Assembly: GCA_913048525.1 (NCBI GenBank)
Contig: CAJWWP010000001.1
Span: forward strand, 62,001-126,000
Length of the DNA: 64,000 nucleotides
Direction of reading: 5' to 3'
Source of the DNA: GCA-002712965 sp913048525
GTDB lineage: Bacteria; Chloroflexota; Dehalococcoidia; Lucifugimonadales; UBA826
Position 1 is the stretch's first letter; each line of letters begins with the position of its first letter. The position numbers and the translations under genes are program-made. Under the pieces are notes generated by a model that was not told where the DNA came from, searched no databases, and worked only from the letters and a program-made list of their open reading frames with translations. This document shows, one piece after another, positions 8,743 through 17,932 of the stretch.

Positions 8743-9900
8743 TTATAGAATATGCGCTTCTAGGACCTTCTCATCGAACTCTATACCTAAACCAGGCCCT
8801 GTTGGGGGAACGATAAAGCCGTTGTCTAGGACCAATGGCTCTTTGAAAATTGATCTGTGAAGAGGTCCGTCATTGGCCTCTTGAATTACGAAATTGGGTG
8901 AGCAAGTATCTATTTGAATTGCAGCTGCAGCGGCTACGGGACCGCAGTACATGTGGGGAGCTATCAGAGCATAGTGCGCCTCTGCTAGACCTGCGATTTT
9001 TTTTGCTTCGGTTATTCCTCCACATTGGCCTACGTCCAATTGGATAATTTGAGCCGCCTTTTTTTCTAATAGTTGAGCAAATTCGTATTTGGTAACAAGC
9101 CTCTCGCCACTAGCGATAGGAATATTTGTATGTGCGGCAACCCGGGCCATTTCGTCAATATTTTCAGGCATCACTGGTTCTTCAAACCAGAAGGGATGGT
9201 AGGGTTCCATATAATCGGCTACTCTGATGGCACTGTATGTCGATAACTGCCCATGCGTTCCGATACCAACTTCAAGATCATTTCCGACAGCATTCCTTAT
9301 GCTTTCAAAAATTTTTCCGCAGTACTCTATTTCCCATAATGGGATATCTCGAGGTCCCCGGGCTGGAGGGAATGGATCTATTTTACAGGCGGTATTACCT
9401 TCCTCCATTAGTTGTATTGCTACATCACCGGCGATCTCCGGGTTTTCCATTATTAAGCCCTTATCCGTTCCTGGCGGCATGTATGCATATGCTCTCAGTT
9501 TTTCATGATACTTACCGCCAAGGAGATTGTAGATTGGCTGGTTGCAGGCTTTTCCTACAATGTCCCATAGAGCCATGTCTATCGCGCTCATGGCTGGTGT
9601 TGCGTACAAGCTGGGGTGTCTGAAGTCGTGAGCACCGCCGTACATGTCATCCCATATTTTTTCGATTTGAAAAGGATCTTTACCTATCACATATCTATCT
9701 GCTAACTGTTGGATAAGGCTAATATGAGGTTTGATATGTTCGGGATCAATGTAGTTGCCTACGACTCTTTCCCCGAGCCCTACTATGCCTTCATCGGTAA
9801 ATATCTGTAAGAAAAGAAAATATCTGCCTCCAACAAAATGTTTTCTAGCTTTGTCTTCTTCATTTTGGATAACCATTGTTTTAACTTTAGTTATTTTCAC
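8743..9900 (-). CDS. Mandelate racemase/muconate lactonizing (enolase superfamily) protein
   Basis: A 385-residue enolase-superfamily protein with an N-terminal capping domain and C-terminal barrel, closest in style to galactonate-type dehydratases. Visible barrel residues are Lys173 (CKID), FWFEEP (about 237-242), SGERL with Glu266, and APHMYCGP with His316. Where galactonate dehydratases have V-D-F-H-G, this protein has G-T-H-G (214-217): the usual first metal-ligand aspartate appears to be missing while the following His is kept. It may therefore be a variant subgroup with altered chemistry. The start is a GTG with AAGGA seven bases before it. It is flanked by SDR and MBL genes on the same strand, consistent with dehydration or isomerisation of an acid. 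Confidence 0.88.
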   Translation of the reverse strand: MKITKVKTMVIQNEEDKARKHFVGGRYFLFLQIFTDEGIVGLGERVVGNYIDPEHIKPHISLIQQLADRYVIGKDPFQIEKIWDDMYGGAHDFRHPSLYATPAMSAIDMALWDIVGKACNQPIYNLLGGKYHEKLRAYAYMPPGTDKGLIMENPEIAGDVAIQLMEEGNTACKIDPFPPARGPRDIPLWEIEYCGKIFESIRNAVGNDLEVGIGTHGQLSTYSAIRVADYMEPYHPFWFEEPVMPENIDEMARVAAHTNIPIASGERLVTKYEFAQLLEKKAAQIIQLDVGQCGGITEAKKIAGLAEAHYALIAPHMYCGPVAAAAAIQIDTCSPNFVIQEANDGPLHRSIFKEPLVLDNGFIVPPTGPGLGIEFDEKVLEAHIL

Positions 9901-9967
9901 TAGACGTTCCTTATGTCATTAAAACAGAAAATTCACTTTAAAATTCTGTGGCAGTATATAGCTTGTT

Positions 9968-10699
9968 TTAGGCGTCAAACCTATTCCACGTCGGAGTAAT
10001 TAGAACTTCGTTGATGGTGACGTGGGGGGGTTGTTTTGCTATGAAAAGGATCAATTCTCCGAGGTCTTCAGACTGTAGTATTCTCGCTTGATCTTCCGCA
10101 CTGACCGGCACAGGGCGTTGTTCAAGAATTGGGGTAGCTACTTCTCCTGGGCATACTGCTGTAGCCCGTATTCCGTTGTTCCTTTCCTCTAGAAGTAGAC
10201 TTGCGGTCATTGCATTCATGGCATGCTTCGCCGAAGTGTAACCGGGCCCAGTTAGCTTTCCAACACTTTTCGCAGCCATTGAGGATATATTCATGATCAG
10301 GCCTCCCCCTTGTTTTCTCATTGTAGGGAGGACCGCTTGGCAGCAATAAAATGCTCCGCTTAGGTCTATGTTAATAACGCTGTCCCAGCCTTCAATGGAT
10401 ATGTTGTTCCAGTTACGGTCACGCACGTTTATTCCTGCGCTAAAAACCCCAATATCGATTCTCCCGTACTCCTGAACGACCTTTCCAACGACATCTTCTA
10501 CTGCTCCACTATCTGAAACATCTAGAGGTTGTATTGTTACGTTGTTACCAATATGTTCTGCGACATTTTCCAGAACTTCACGTCTTCTGCCAGATAAGAC
10601 AACAGAGCATCCCGCTTCCGCGAGTTTTATTGCAGCGCTTTCACCGATTCCAGTTCCAGCTCCTGTTATCCAAGCCACTTGTCCTTCTAAATTATGCAT
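9968..10699 (-). CDS. Short-chain dehydrogenase/reductase (SDR)
   Basis: A 243-residue classical SDR: cofactor motif TGAGTGIG (12-19), active-site serine in MNISSMAA, and YTSAKHA giving Tyr-x-x-x-Lys. The C-terminal part (PPHVTINEVLITPTW) is typical of a subgroup in which the end packs at the subunit interface. It oxidises or reduces a hydroxy/keto group with NAD(P). It lies 30 bases after the SDR at 10730-11518 and 67 bases before the enolase-superfamily gene, so the three probably form one transcript. Confidence 0.92.
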   Translation of the reverse strand: MHNLEGQVAWITGAGTGIGESAAIKLAEAGCSVVLSGRRREVLENVAEHIGNNVTIQPLDVSDSGAVEDVVGKVVQEYGRIDIGVFSAGINVRDRNWNNISIEGWDSVINIDLSGAFYCCQAVLPTMRKQGGGLIMNISSMAAKSVGKLTGPGYTSAKHAMNAMTASLLLEERNNGIRATAVCPGEVATPILEQRPVPVSAEDQARILQSEDLGELILFIAKQPPHVTINEVLITPTWNRFDA

Positions 10700-10729
10700 A
10701 TTGTTCTCCTTCGAAAGTTCGAGTGTAAC

Positions 10730-11518
10730 CTATAGATTTTGGTCTTTGCAGACATCTTGGTCGAATAGAATGTGCCCTGTGTAGTTAGCGTCTTGTCCGC
10801 ATACCCATACAGCAGCTTTTCCCATCTCATCAGCCGGTTCGAATTCAAGGGTTGGATTTTCAGGGTCATTCTCTGCCCAGATATTTCCTGGGGTACGAAT
10901 TCTACCTTGAGGTGAAAGCACGTTGACCTTTATATTGTCCCCTTGAAGTTCACGTGCGAGCCCTTGCGAAAATCTTTCTAGGCCTGACTTCACCATTCCG
11001 TAGAAACTGCCCTCTCGTCTTTGTGGTGTCGAATCATATGGTCCTGATCCTGGGAAGACACCAGCGACTGAAGAAACGTTTATGATGTCTCCTCTTCCGG
11101 CGTCTTTTAAGTGAGGCAAGGCATATTTCATCAGTAAGAGCGGACCTCTTAGGTCAATTTGCCAAATGAGATCTAGGTGTCTATCCTGGACCGTCTCCAA
11201 ATTTCCTGGAACGAGTATCGCAGCGTTATTAATTACTATATCAAGCCCCCCAAGCTCTTCGGCTGCCTGAGACACACCATTTGTGATGCTTTCAGGATCA
11301 CGCATATTCATCACCACGGGTGTTGCAGTTCCCCCTTCTGAATTAATCGATTCAGCAACGCTGTAAATTGTTCCCGGGAGCCTCTTATCGGTTACCTCGA
11401 CTGTTCTGGCGGCGATAGCGACCTTTGCACCAGCTTTGGCCAGATGTTTCGCAAGATATTCGCCAATTCCTCTACTAGAACCTGTAATTAGGGCGATTCT
11501 TCCATCAAGGCTTCCCAT
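10730..11518 (-). CDS. Short-chain dehydrogenase/reductase (SDR)
   Basis: A 262-residue SDR with TGSSRGIG near the N-terminus, an NNAAI segment, NVSSVAGVF with the catalytic serine, and FYGMVKSG carrying the Tyr-x-x-x-Lys pair. Two inserts relative to minimal SDRs are seen: one after the second strand (a TVEVTDKRLPG loop) and one before the active site (GPYDSTPQRREG). The start ATG has AAAGGAGAG upstream. It is the first gene of the minus-strand run that ends with cassette 1. Substrate unknown. Confidence 0.9.
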   Translation of the reverse strand: MGSLDGRIALITGSSRGIGEYLAKHLAKAGAKVAIAARTVEVTDKRLPGTIYSVAESINSEGGTATPVVMNMRDPESITNGVSQAAEELGGLDIVINNAAILVPGNLETVQDRHLDLIWQIDLRGPLLLMKYALPHLKDAGRGDIINVSSVAGVFPGSGPYDSTPQRREGSFYGMVKSGLERFSQGLARELQGDNIKVNVLSPQGRIRTPGNIWAENDPENPTLEFEPADEMGKAAVWVCGQDANYTGHILFDQDVCKDQNL

Positions 11519-11646
11519 TATTGCTCTCCTTTTTGTTTTTTACATATGGATTCGTAATATTAACCAAATGTGTCTATGGTGGCTATCCTTTTGTTTTGAA
11601 GTAAAGATCTGAGTTAGACGCGTTAGTGAGGTAATATATCGTTGAT

Positions 11647-12669
11647 ATGAAACCAAAATATTTAAAAACTATCGGCATAAAAACTAATCAACCCGTTGGG
11701 AGAGGTTTTCTTTTCCCATACGATGTTACATTTGATTCTTCTGGGATGATTTATGCTCTAAACAGGGGGAGAATCAGTCAGGGCCTTGGTACCAGAATAC
11801 AGATATTTGATTACGATGAAGAATGGTACGGTGAATTTGGGGAAGGAAGTGGAACAGGCCCTTTAAACTTTCTAATTCCTGTGGCAACAGCATTCAATTC
11901 CAAAGATGAACTTTTTGTGAGCGATGAAGGCGCCGGAGAGGTCAAAGTTTTCAGTCAGAAAGGTATCCCTTTATATCAGGTAGGAGGGGAATCTGGTACG
12001 TGGGGCTGTGAGTTAATGGGTCCTTCTGGCATCGCGTTTGATGCAGATGACAATCTTTACGTTACCGAACGTTCTGCTTCTCGCCTGACGAAGATAGATG
12101 GCGATGGGAATGTAAGATACAGGGTTGGTGAGCCTGGTGATGGTCATCTGCAGTTCAATATGCCCTGGGGGATAGCGACGGATGAGGACGGCTGTGTATA
12201 TGTGGCAGATTGGAGAAACGATAGGATTCAAAAACTAGACCCTGATGGAAATTTCATCAAAGTATTTGGGAAATCTGGAAACGCCGAGGGTCATTTCAAT
12301 AGACCTTCCTCAGTCGCTGTGGATGGTAGTGGGAATATGTACGTGACTGACTGGGGAAATGAAAGGGTGCAGGTGCTTGATCCTGAGGGGCATTTTTTGC
12401 AAATACTTGAAGGCCAGGCGACTCTTTCTAAATGGGCTGAACAGTGGCTGACAGTCAACCCTGACGAATATTCTGCTAGGCGCTCATCAAATCTTTCGGT
12501 TTTGGATTTGCCTGCTCATCTGCAGAGTCCTTATCAGATTGGTTCACAGACTGAACATCTGTTTTGGGGTCCTGTATCAGCAAAGATAGATGATCATGAA
12601 AGGCTATACATAACCGAGCATAGTCGAGCTCGGATTCAGGTTTTCGATATATCTGATAAGGGCCTATGA
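11647..12669 (+). CDS. NHL-repeat beta-propeller protein (cassette 2)
   Basis: A 340-residue NHL propeller, with repeats such as PSGIAFDADDNLYVTE, PWGIATDEDGCVYVADW and PSSVAVDGSGNMYVTDWGNE. Residues about 255-279 hold the same insert as the other two NHL proteins (GQATLSKWAEQW then NPDEYSARR), before the final blade. No signal peptide is seen. It is followed 44 bases later by a DUF1800 gene, reversing the gene order of the two other cassettes. It is divergent from the SDR at 10730-11518. Confidence 0.9.
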   Translation: MKPKYLKTIGIKTNQPVGRGFLFPYDVTFDSSGMIYALNRGRISQGLGTRIQIFDYDEEWYGEFGEGSGTGPLNFLIPVATAFNSKDELFVSDEGAGEVKVFSQKGIPLYQVGGESGTWGCELMGPSGIAFDADDNLYVTERSASRLTKIDGDGNVRYRVGEPGDGHLQFNMPWGIATDEDGCVYVADWRNDRIQKLDPDGNFIKVFGKSGNAEGHFNRPSSVAVDGSGNMYVTDWGNERVQVLDPEGHFLQILEGQATLSKWAEQWLTVNPDEYSARRSSNLSVLDLPAHLQSPYQIGSQTEHLFWGPVSAKIDDHERLYITEHSRARIQVFDISDKGL

Positions 12670-12713
12670 GTTAAAGAATCTGGCAACTACCGTTAGGTTA
12701 TGGGGTACAAGTT

Positions 12714-14159
12714 ATGACAATTGCTCGAAGAAATGTACAAGTTAACACTAAATACAGGCAGATAAGCCATCTTTTGAGGCGAGCAGGATTTGGTGCCACA
12801 CCCGGTGAGATGGATCGCTATATGGGAATGGATTATTCAGAGGTTGTCGATGAACTTCTCAATGTACCAGGAACATCTGCTATGCCAAATGACGTGATAT
12901 TCAGAATGTTTCCCGAATATCACGCTTCCCTTGGTGTAGACGCATGTGCCAATTGGGCTTACAGAATGGTTTCTACAGATAATCCGTTGGAAGAGAAAAT
13001 AGCTCTTTTCTGGCATGGAATATTCGCTACTGGGAATGACAAGCTCAACAATCCACTGGTTTTACTTAATCAGATTGACACATTTAGAAGAAACGGAATG
13101 AGTAGATTTGACGATATATTGCTCGATCTCTCCAGAGACCCCGCCATGTTGATTTGGCTGGATAATCAGACTAACCATAAGGATTCAATTAACGAGAATT
13201 ATGGACGAGAAATCCTAGAATTATTCTCAATGGGTGTTGGTAATTATACCGAAGATGACATCAAAGAATGCGCTCGAGCTTTTACAGGATGGTCGGTAAA
13301 AAATGCCGAGTACATGGCTTTGATGGGCCAAAAAGACTCGATATGGCCCTATAGCAGAATTTCATGGCATTACGAGTATTGTCAGAATGATCATGATGAT
13401 AGTGAAAAGACTTTCCTAGGCGAAATGGGTAAATTCGGCGGGGAGGATATTATAGAAATTATTTGCAGACAAGAATCCACAGCAAAATTTATATCGCGGC
13501 ATTTATATAATTTTTTCGTGGAGGATGAGGTTCAAGTGCCTTCATGGCAGGATGTGCCTCCTAAGAATCCCGAGGCAATATCTACTCTGATGGAGGCATA
13601 TTTTGAGCACGGGCATGATTTAAATAAGGTTCTGAAGGTTCTTTTTGAATCCGATTTCTTTAAAGAATCTGAGTATAAGAAAGTTAAGGGTCCGGCGGAG
13701 ATGGTTATTAATGTCCTTCGCTTGTCAGGTGGGTTTGAGGAGCCGAGCCTATCAATGATCCAGGCGGTTGACGAGGCAGGATTTATGGGGCAATTACTTT
13801 TTTACCCTCCATCAGTAGAAGGTTGGCACACCGGTCAGGAATGGATTACAAGCGGATCGGTGCTAGATAGAGTAAATTTTTCGTCAGCTCGCTTAACCGA
13901 TCTGTCTTCTCCAGGCATTAGAGATATAGTAAACAGAGTAAGGAACCGTTGTGGGGCTGATACAAGACCAGATTATGTAATACAAGTTTTTCTTGAGCTT
14001 TTGGGAATAATTGAAATTTCGGATATGACATTTGATCTATTGTTGGAGGTCTGTGGTGGAGAGAATTCCGTGATTGACGTAACTACCGGGAGTTTTGATG
14101 TGATGGCATCGAATCTCCTACGTGTTATAGGCTCTTCGAAAGAGTTTCACTTAGTGTAA
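12714..14159 (+). CDS. DUF1800 protein (cassette 2)
   Basis: A 481-residue DUF1800 protein with HLLRRAGFGATPGEMD near the start, NYGREILELFSMGVGNYTED in the middle, RHLYNFFVEDEVQVPSW, PPKNPEA, and PPSVEGWHTGQEWI near the end. It aligns over its length with the DUF1800 proteins at 6337 and 53566, with a longer loop after the FTGW block. No signal peptide is visible. No DUF1501 gene follows; the next 330 bases hold only a short minus-strand ORF. The protein may work with a DUF1501 encoded elsewhere or at one of the other two cassettes. Confidence 0.9.
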   Translation: MTIARRNVQVNTKYRQISHLLRRAGFGATPGEMDRYMGMDYSEVVDELLNVPGTSAMPNDVIFRMFPEYHASLGVDACANWAYRMVSTDNPLEEKIALFWHGIFATGNDKLNNPLVLLNQIDTFRRNGMSRFDDILLDLSRDPAMLIWLDNQTNHKDSINENYGREILELFSMGVGNYTEDDIKECARAFTGWSVKNAEYMALMGQKDSIWPYSRISWHYEYCQNDHDDSEKTFLGEMGKFGGEDIIEIICRQESTAKFISRHLYNFFVEDEVQVPSWQDVPPKNPEAISTLMEAYFEHGHDLNKVLKVLFESDFFKESEYKKVKGPAEMVINVLRLSGGFEEPSLSMIQAVDEAGFMGQLLFYPPSVEGWHTGQEWITSGSVLDRVNFSSARLTDLSSPGIRDIVNRVRNRCGADTRPDYVIQVFLELLGIIEISDMTFDLLLEVCGGENSVIDVTTGSFDVMASNLLRVIGSSKEFHLV

Positions 14160-14168
14160 TTATCCGGA

Positions 14169-14324
14169 TTATGGAAATACGACTTTGTCTTCAATTCCGG
14201 ACTGGAATAAGTCACCTTCAAAATAGAATTTTGCAATCTCTTTTTCGTCCAACTCATTCAGCGATATCGTCCACATAGCCAGGGGGTAAAGCGACAAGCA
14301 CCATAAACCCTCACCATTTCTCAT
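14169..14324 (-). CDS. Small ORF of 51 residues, unknown, possibly a gene remnant
   Basis: This 51-codon minus-strand ORF lies in the gap between the DUF1800 gene and the kinase-like gene. Its C-terminal half (GDLFQSGIEDKVVFP) has protein-like composition, but a TGA stop sits two codons before the ATG and no ribosome site is seen. It could be the tail of a decayed gene or a chance ORF. Not recognised as any family. Confidence 0.25.
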   Translation of the reverse strand: MRNGEGLWCLSLYPLAMWTISLNELDEKEIAKFYFEGDLFQSGIEDKVVFP

Positions 14325-14487
14325 GAGGTTTCAAGCGTGGGGAGAGTTACCCTATATTTGAGCTCAGTCCCGCATAAAATTTTGAATGCATTTAGTATAA
14401 CGATCCACCATTTGGAGCTCCAACCCAAATGACGGATTGTCTACTACACACATACCTCTGTGAATGAAAAAAAAGAGGAAAAAATTA
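14325..14487. other. Intergenic stretch with an inverted repeat
   Basis: No gene is recognised here. A 7-base perfect inverted repeat (CATTTGG at 14409-14415 and CCAAATG at 14425-14431) with a 9-base loop lies about 60 bases before the kinase-like start, and its centre overlaps the palindrome GGAGCTCC. It may be an operator or weak hairpin. AGAGGA lies just before the start at 14488. Confidence 0.3.
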
Positions 14488-15060
14488 ATGAATGACTTTG
14501 ACGCATTAGTTTCTAAAATTGAACAAATCGCAAAAAATAAGCCGCACACAATTATAGGAATTACGGGGTTTGGAGGATCAGGTAAATCATATTTAACAGA
14601 TAGACTGAAAGACCATTTTGGTATTAATGACGATCAGATTGTTCGAATTGATAATTTATATGGTCTAAATCCTAACGGGCCAGGGATATTTGATCAGAGT
14701 GATTGGAATCTCATAGAACATATTCTTAAAGATTCAAGTGCTGGTAAGAGGATTAAATATCAAGGAAAGGACAATAAAGGAAAGGTTCTATATTTTGACG
14801 AAGATTTACCCGAAATAGTTATTTTCGAGGGAATAAGACTACTGCAGCCAGAGTTTAATCAATATTTTGACATAAGTGTGTGGATTGACTGTCCTCAAGA
14901 TTTCGCCATCGAACGTGCGAAGGCTAGAGATCGCTCACAAGGAGCAGATGAAGAAACCGTAGGTGGCTGGGATACTGATTGGGGACCAAAGGACAAAAAA
15001 TATTTTGACTCCTATAGACCTGATCAATTAGCAAACTTTATCTACAGGGATTATCAATAA
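14488..15060 (+). CDS. Uridine kinase-like P-loop NTPase
   Basis: A 190-residue P-loop protein. The Walker A motif GFGGSGKS is at residues 27-34, followed by a D-N-L-Y strand and a lid-like ERAKARDRSQG segment near residue 145-155. This layout matches the uridine kinase/phosphoribulokinase group, so it probably phosphorylates a small nucleoside- or sugar-like molecule. The frame opens at 14464, but the ATG at 14488 with AGAGGA eight bases upstream is preferred. The gene looks more AT-rich and lysine/asparagine-rich than its neighbours, which may indicate separate origin. It is followed by the acyl-CoA carboxylase cluster after about 80 bases. Confidence 0.82.
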   Translation: MNDFDALVSKIEQIAKNKPHTIIGITGFGGSGKSYLTDRLKDHFGINDDQIVRIDNLYGLNPNGPGIFDQSDWNLIEHILKDSSAGKRIKYQGKDNKGKVLYFDEDLPEIVIFEGIRLLQPEFNQYFDISVWIDCPQDFAIERAKARDRSQGADEETVGGWDTDWGPKDKKYFDSYRPDQLANFIYRDYQ

Positions 15061-15137
15061 GTGAGAAAAAAGATTTATAGTTTATCCGATTCCTAGAAAC
15101 CGATCGATCGAATGCTTAATTATAGAAGGTGAGGAAT

Positions 15138-16739
15138 ATGCCAATTGATCACGACCGAGAGTACTGGAAGCCTGGAATGCCCTGGGACAAGGCTCTTGAA
15201 GATATCGAGTATGTTAAGGAACTTGCCAGCGAAATGGGAGGTTCGGATCGAATCGAACGCCAACACAGTGGGGGCCGATATACGGTCAGGGAAAGGATAG
15301 AAAAGATTCTAGACTCTGGTAGTTTTCTTGAAGCTGGACCAATGGTGGGAGCCGCCGAATTTGACGATGATGGCAATCTGAAAGAATTTACTCCCGGAGC
15401 CTACGTCATGGGGCTTGGAGAAATAGATGGCCGTCCAGTTGCAATTGGAGGTGATGATTTCACGATTTCGGGTGGTAGTCCCCACAATGTCAGGAAAAAT
15501 TCTCGCCAATTCACACAACCACTGGCGATGCAATATGGCATTCCATATGTGCAGCTGGTTGAGGGTGTTGGGCATAGTGCGAAAGCGGATGAGGCGGCAG
15601 GTCATATGGGACTTCCGGATGGATCACAGTGGCATGAAGGAGTGGAACTTTTAAAAAAAGTTCCTGTTGCTGCTGGAATAATGGGTTCGGTTGCAGGGGC
15701 TCCGGCAGCTTACGCTTTAATGTCTCACTTTACGGTTATGGTAAAGGAGCAATCCCAAATATTCCCCTCTGGACCTCCTGTGGTTAGACGTGCGATTGGG
15801 GAAACTCTTGATAAAGAAGAACTTGGCGGATACAGGATGCATGTTCATGACAGTGGTCAGGTTGATAATGTTGCCGATACTGAAGAAGAGGCTTTTGAAC
15901 AGATTAAAAAGTTTATATCCTACCTACCCAATACCACATCCGATGTCGCAGACCGCGTGGAAACTGGTGATTCTCCAGATAGGAGACCTGAAGAATTACT
16001 AAGCATTATTCCACCTAATCGAAAGCGTTCATATGACCCTCGTAAACTTATAAGTTTGGTTGTCGACAATGGTGATTTTTTTGAGATGAGGAGACATTGG
16101 GCAGGGGCTGTTATCACGGGATTTGCAAGACTGGATGGGTACAGCGTTGGTATCGTAGGTAGCGACCCAAGATTTCTCGCAGGTGCTATGGACGGCTGGG
16201 CGGCTGAAAAATATACTCACTTTCTCGATCTCTGCGATGCCTTCAATTTGCCGGTTGTGGTATTTCTGGACATGCCCGGGTTTATGTTGGGATCCCATGC
16301 GGAGAGAAAGGCCACTATGAGGAGGGGAGTGAGAGCGCTCATTGCTAGCGCAGAGGCCGAAATTCCCAAAGTAGAATTCAATGTAAGAAAGGCGTATGGA
16401 GTTGCTGCTGACGCAATACATAGTCTCGGACATCCCAATGGATTAAATCTTCGTTATGGCTGGCCCGCGGGAGAATGGGGTGGGATACCAATAGAAGGGG
16501 GTGTTGCTGCCGCTTACAGAAGGGAAATTGAATCTGCGGAAGATCCGGAAGCACACAGGGAGATGATTGAGAATAGGTTACTAAGACTCAGATCCCCTTT
16601 TAGAGCTGCCTACAAAGGCGACGTGGTTGATCTAATAGACCCGAGAGATACTAGGCGGTTAGCATGTAAGTTTGTGAAGTTGGCCCAACCTATGCTGGCC
16701 AAACTTTCACAGAGGCCTAAGAGGGCTGTTAGGCCATAA
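15138..16739 (+). CDS. Acyl-CoA carboxylase, carboxyltransferase (beta) subunit
   Basis: A 533-residue biotin-dependent carboxyltransferase with two crotonase-like halves. The N-terminal half has AIGGDDFTISGGSPHNVRK (about 102-120) and an EGVGHSAKADEA segment. The C-terminal half has FLDMPGFMLGS, a GVRALIASAEAEIPK helix and RKAYGVAADA. It moves CO2 from carboxybiotin to an acyl-CoA (propionyl-CoA, methylcrotonyl-CoA or a similar substrate). The start ATG at 15138 has AAGGTGAGG upstream. The stop overlaps the next start (TAATG), so it is translationally coupled to the CoA-transferase. A biotinyl protein is encoded about 2.4 kb downstream, but no biotin carboxylase is present in the window. Confidence 0.92.
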   Translation: MPIDHDREYWKPGMPWDKALEDIEYVKELASEMGGSDRIERQHSGGRYTVRERIEKILDSGSFLEAGPMVGAAEFDDDGNLKEFTPGAYVMGLGEIDGRPVAIGGDDFTISGGSPHNVRKNSRQFTQPLAMQYGIPYVQLVEGVGHSAKADEAAGHMGLPDGSQWHEGVELLKKVPVAAGIMGSVAGAPAAYALMSHFTVMVKEQSQIFPSGPPVVRRAIGETLDKEELGGYRMHVHDSGQVDNVADTEEEAFEQIKKFISYLPNTTSDVADRVETGDSPDRRPEELLSIIPPNRKRSYDPRKLISLVVDNGDFFEMRRHWAGAVITGFARLDGYSVGIVGSDPRFLAGAMDGWAAEKYTHFLDLCDAFNLPVVVFLDMPGFMLGSHAERKATMRRGVRALIASAEAEIPKVEFNVRKAYGVAADAIHSLGHPNGLNLRYGWPAGEWGGIPIEGGVAAAYRREIESAEDPEAHREMIENRLLRLRSPFRAAYKGDVVDLIDPRDTRRLACKFVKLAQPMLAKLSQRPKRAVRP

Positions 16740-17932
16740 TGGGGAAGATTCCTAAAGGAAACAGTCATCAACTTCCTCTTGAAGGGACAAGAGTTCTAGA
16801 GGTATCCGAGGGTGTTGCCGGTCCGTACTGTGGTAGGTATCTAGCATCGCTGGGTGCTGAAGTTGTTAAGATTGAGCGTCCTCCACTTGGCGACTGGACC
16901 AGAGAAGTGGGCCCATTTATTGAGGGTCTGCCTCCCGGGGATAATAGCGCTCTTAACTTATACAACAATCAAGGAAAGAAGTCCGTCCTGTTGGAATGGA
17001 CATCCAACAACGGGTTTGAGAACCTCCAATCTTTAGTGCCGGGGTTCGATATTCTTATAGAAGATTGGGATTTAAATCTTAGGGATGATATTGGTGTCGA
17101 GCGTAGTAGATTCGTTGATTCCAATCCAGGACTTATAGAGATTTCAGTGACTCCGTTTGGGCTTTCTGGTCCGTATGCAAGATGGAAGTCAAGTCCACTT
17201 GTCCAGCTGGCTCTGGGCGGATATATGTATCTCACAGGTGAAAGGGGTAAGGAACCTCTGATGCTTCCTGGGAGACAGCCTGATTATTTGACCGGTTTGA
17301 ATGCTAGTGCTGCAGTCCACATAGCGCTATGGGAGAGGGAAAGGAGCGGGTCTGGGCAATTCCTCGAGATGTCTATGTTGGAGACCCTTGCAACATTGCA
17401 TCAGTTTACAATGGAAATGACTACCTTTGAGGGAGTTCTTCGGATGAGAAACGGGAATCAGTGGCAGAAGGAGAGCTCTTTTGCATCGTACGGAATAACT
17501 ACTTTGCCTTGTAGTGACGGGTACATCTGTTTTGGTATTTCTACAGAAGATCAATGGGAGCGTCTATGCGCAATGATAGGTAGGGAAGATCTAATAGATG
17601 ACCCAAATTACGATACCAGAATAAAAAGAGCTGATAACTCGGAATATCTTGACGAACTTCTTACTGAATGGATTTCGAATCGCACCCGGCGTGAAATCTT
17701 TGTGGAAACTTCAGAAATTTGGGGACTGCCAACTGCACCAATTCTCGATATGTCTGAAGTAGTAAAAGACGAGCAGTTCATCTACAGAAATATTTTCCAC
17801 GACCAAGTGCTTGGTAAAGGGCAGACTGTCACATTCCCTAAATATCCATATATTGCTTCGGAGATGAAGCCTAGGATAGGAATGGCACCGCGTCTTGGTG
17901 AACATACTGAAGATGTGTTGAGGACTAAGTGA
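16739..17932 (+). CDS. CaiB/BaiF (class III) CoA-transferase
   Basis: A 397-residue family III CoA-transferase. It begins with LEGTRVLEVSEGVAGPYCGR and the CoA-site strand AEVVKIERP. The catalytic aspartate is most likely Asp182 in RQPDYLTGLN, followed by the usual REKTGxGQ-like stretch (WERERSGSGQFLEMSM). It transfers CoA from an acyl-CoA donor to a carboxylic acid. It shares one base with the carboxyltransferase stop and its own stop overlaps the next CoA-transferase start, so three proteins are tightly coupled. The two adjacent class III enzymes are not closely similar, so they may form a heterodimer or have different substrates. Confidence 0.92.
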   Translation: MGKIPKGNSHQLPLEGTRVLEVSEGVAGPYCGRYLASLGAEVVKIERPPLGDWTREVGPFIEGLPPGDNSALNLYNNQGKKSVLLEWTSNNGFENLQSLVPGFDILIEDWDLNLRDDIGVERSRFVDSNPGLIEISVTPFGLSGPYARWKSSPLVQLALGGYMYLTGERGKEPLMLPGRQPDYLTGLNASAAVHIALWERERSGSGQFLEMSMLETLATLHQFTMEMTTFEGVLRMRNGNQWQKESSFASYGITTLPCSDGYICFGISTEDQWERLCAMIGREDLIDDPNYDTRIKRADNSEYLDELLTEWISNRTRREIFVETSEIWGLPTAPILDMSEVVKDEQFIYRNIFHDQVLGKGQTVTFPKYPYIASEMKPRIGMAPRLGEHTEDVLRTK

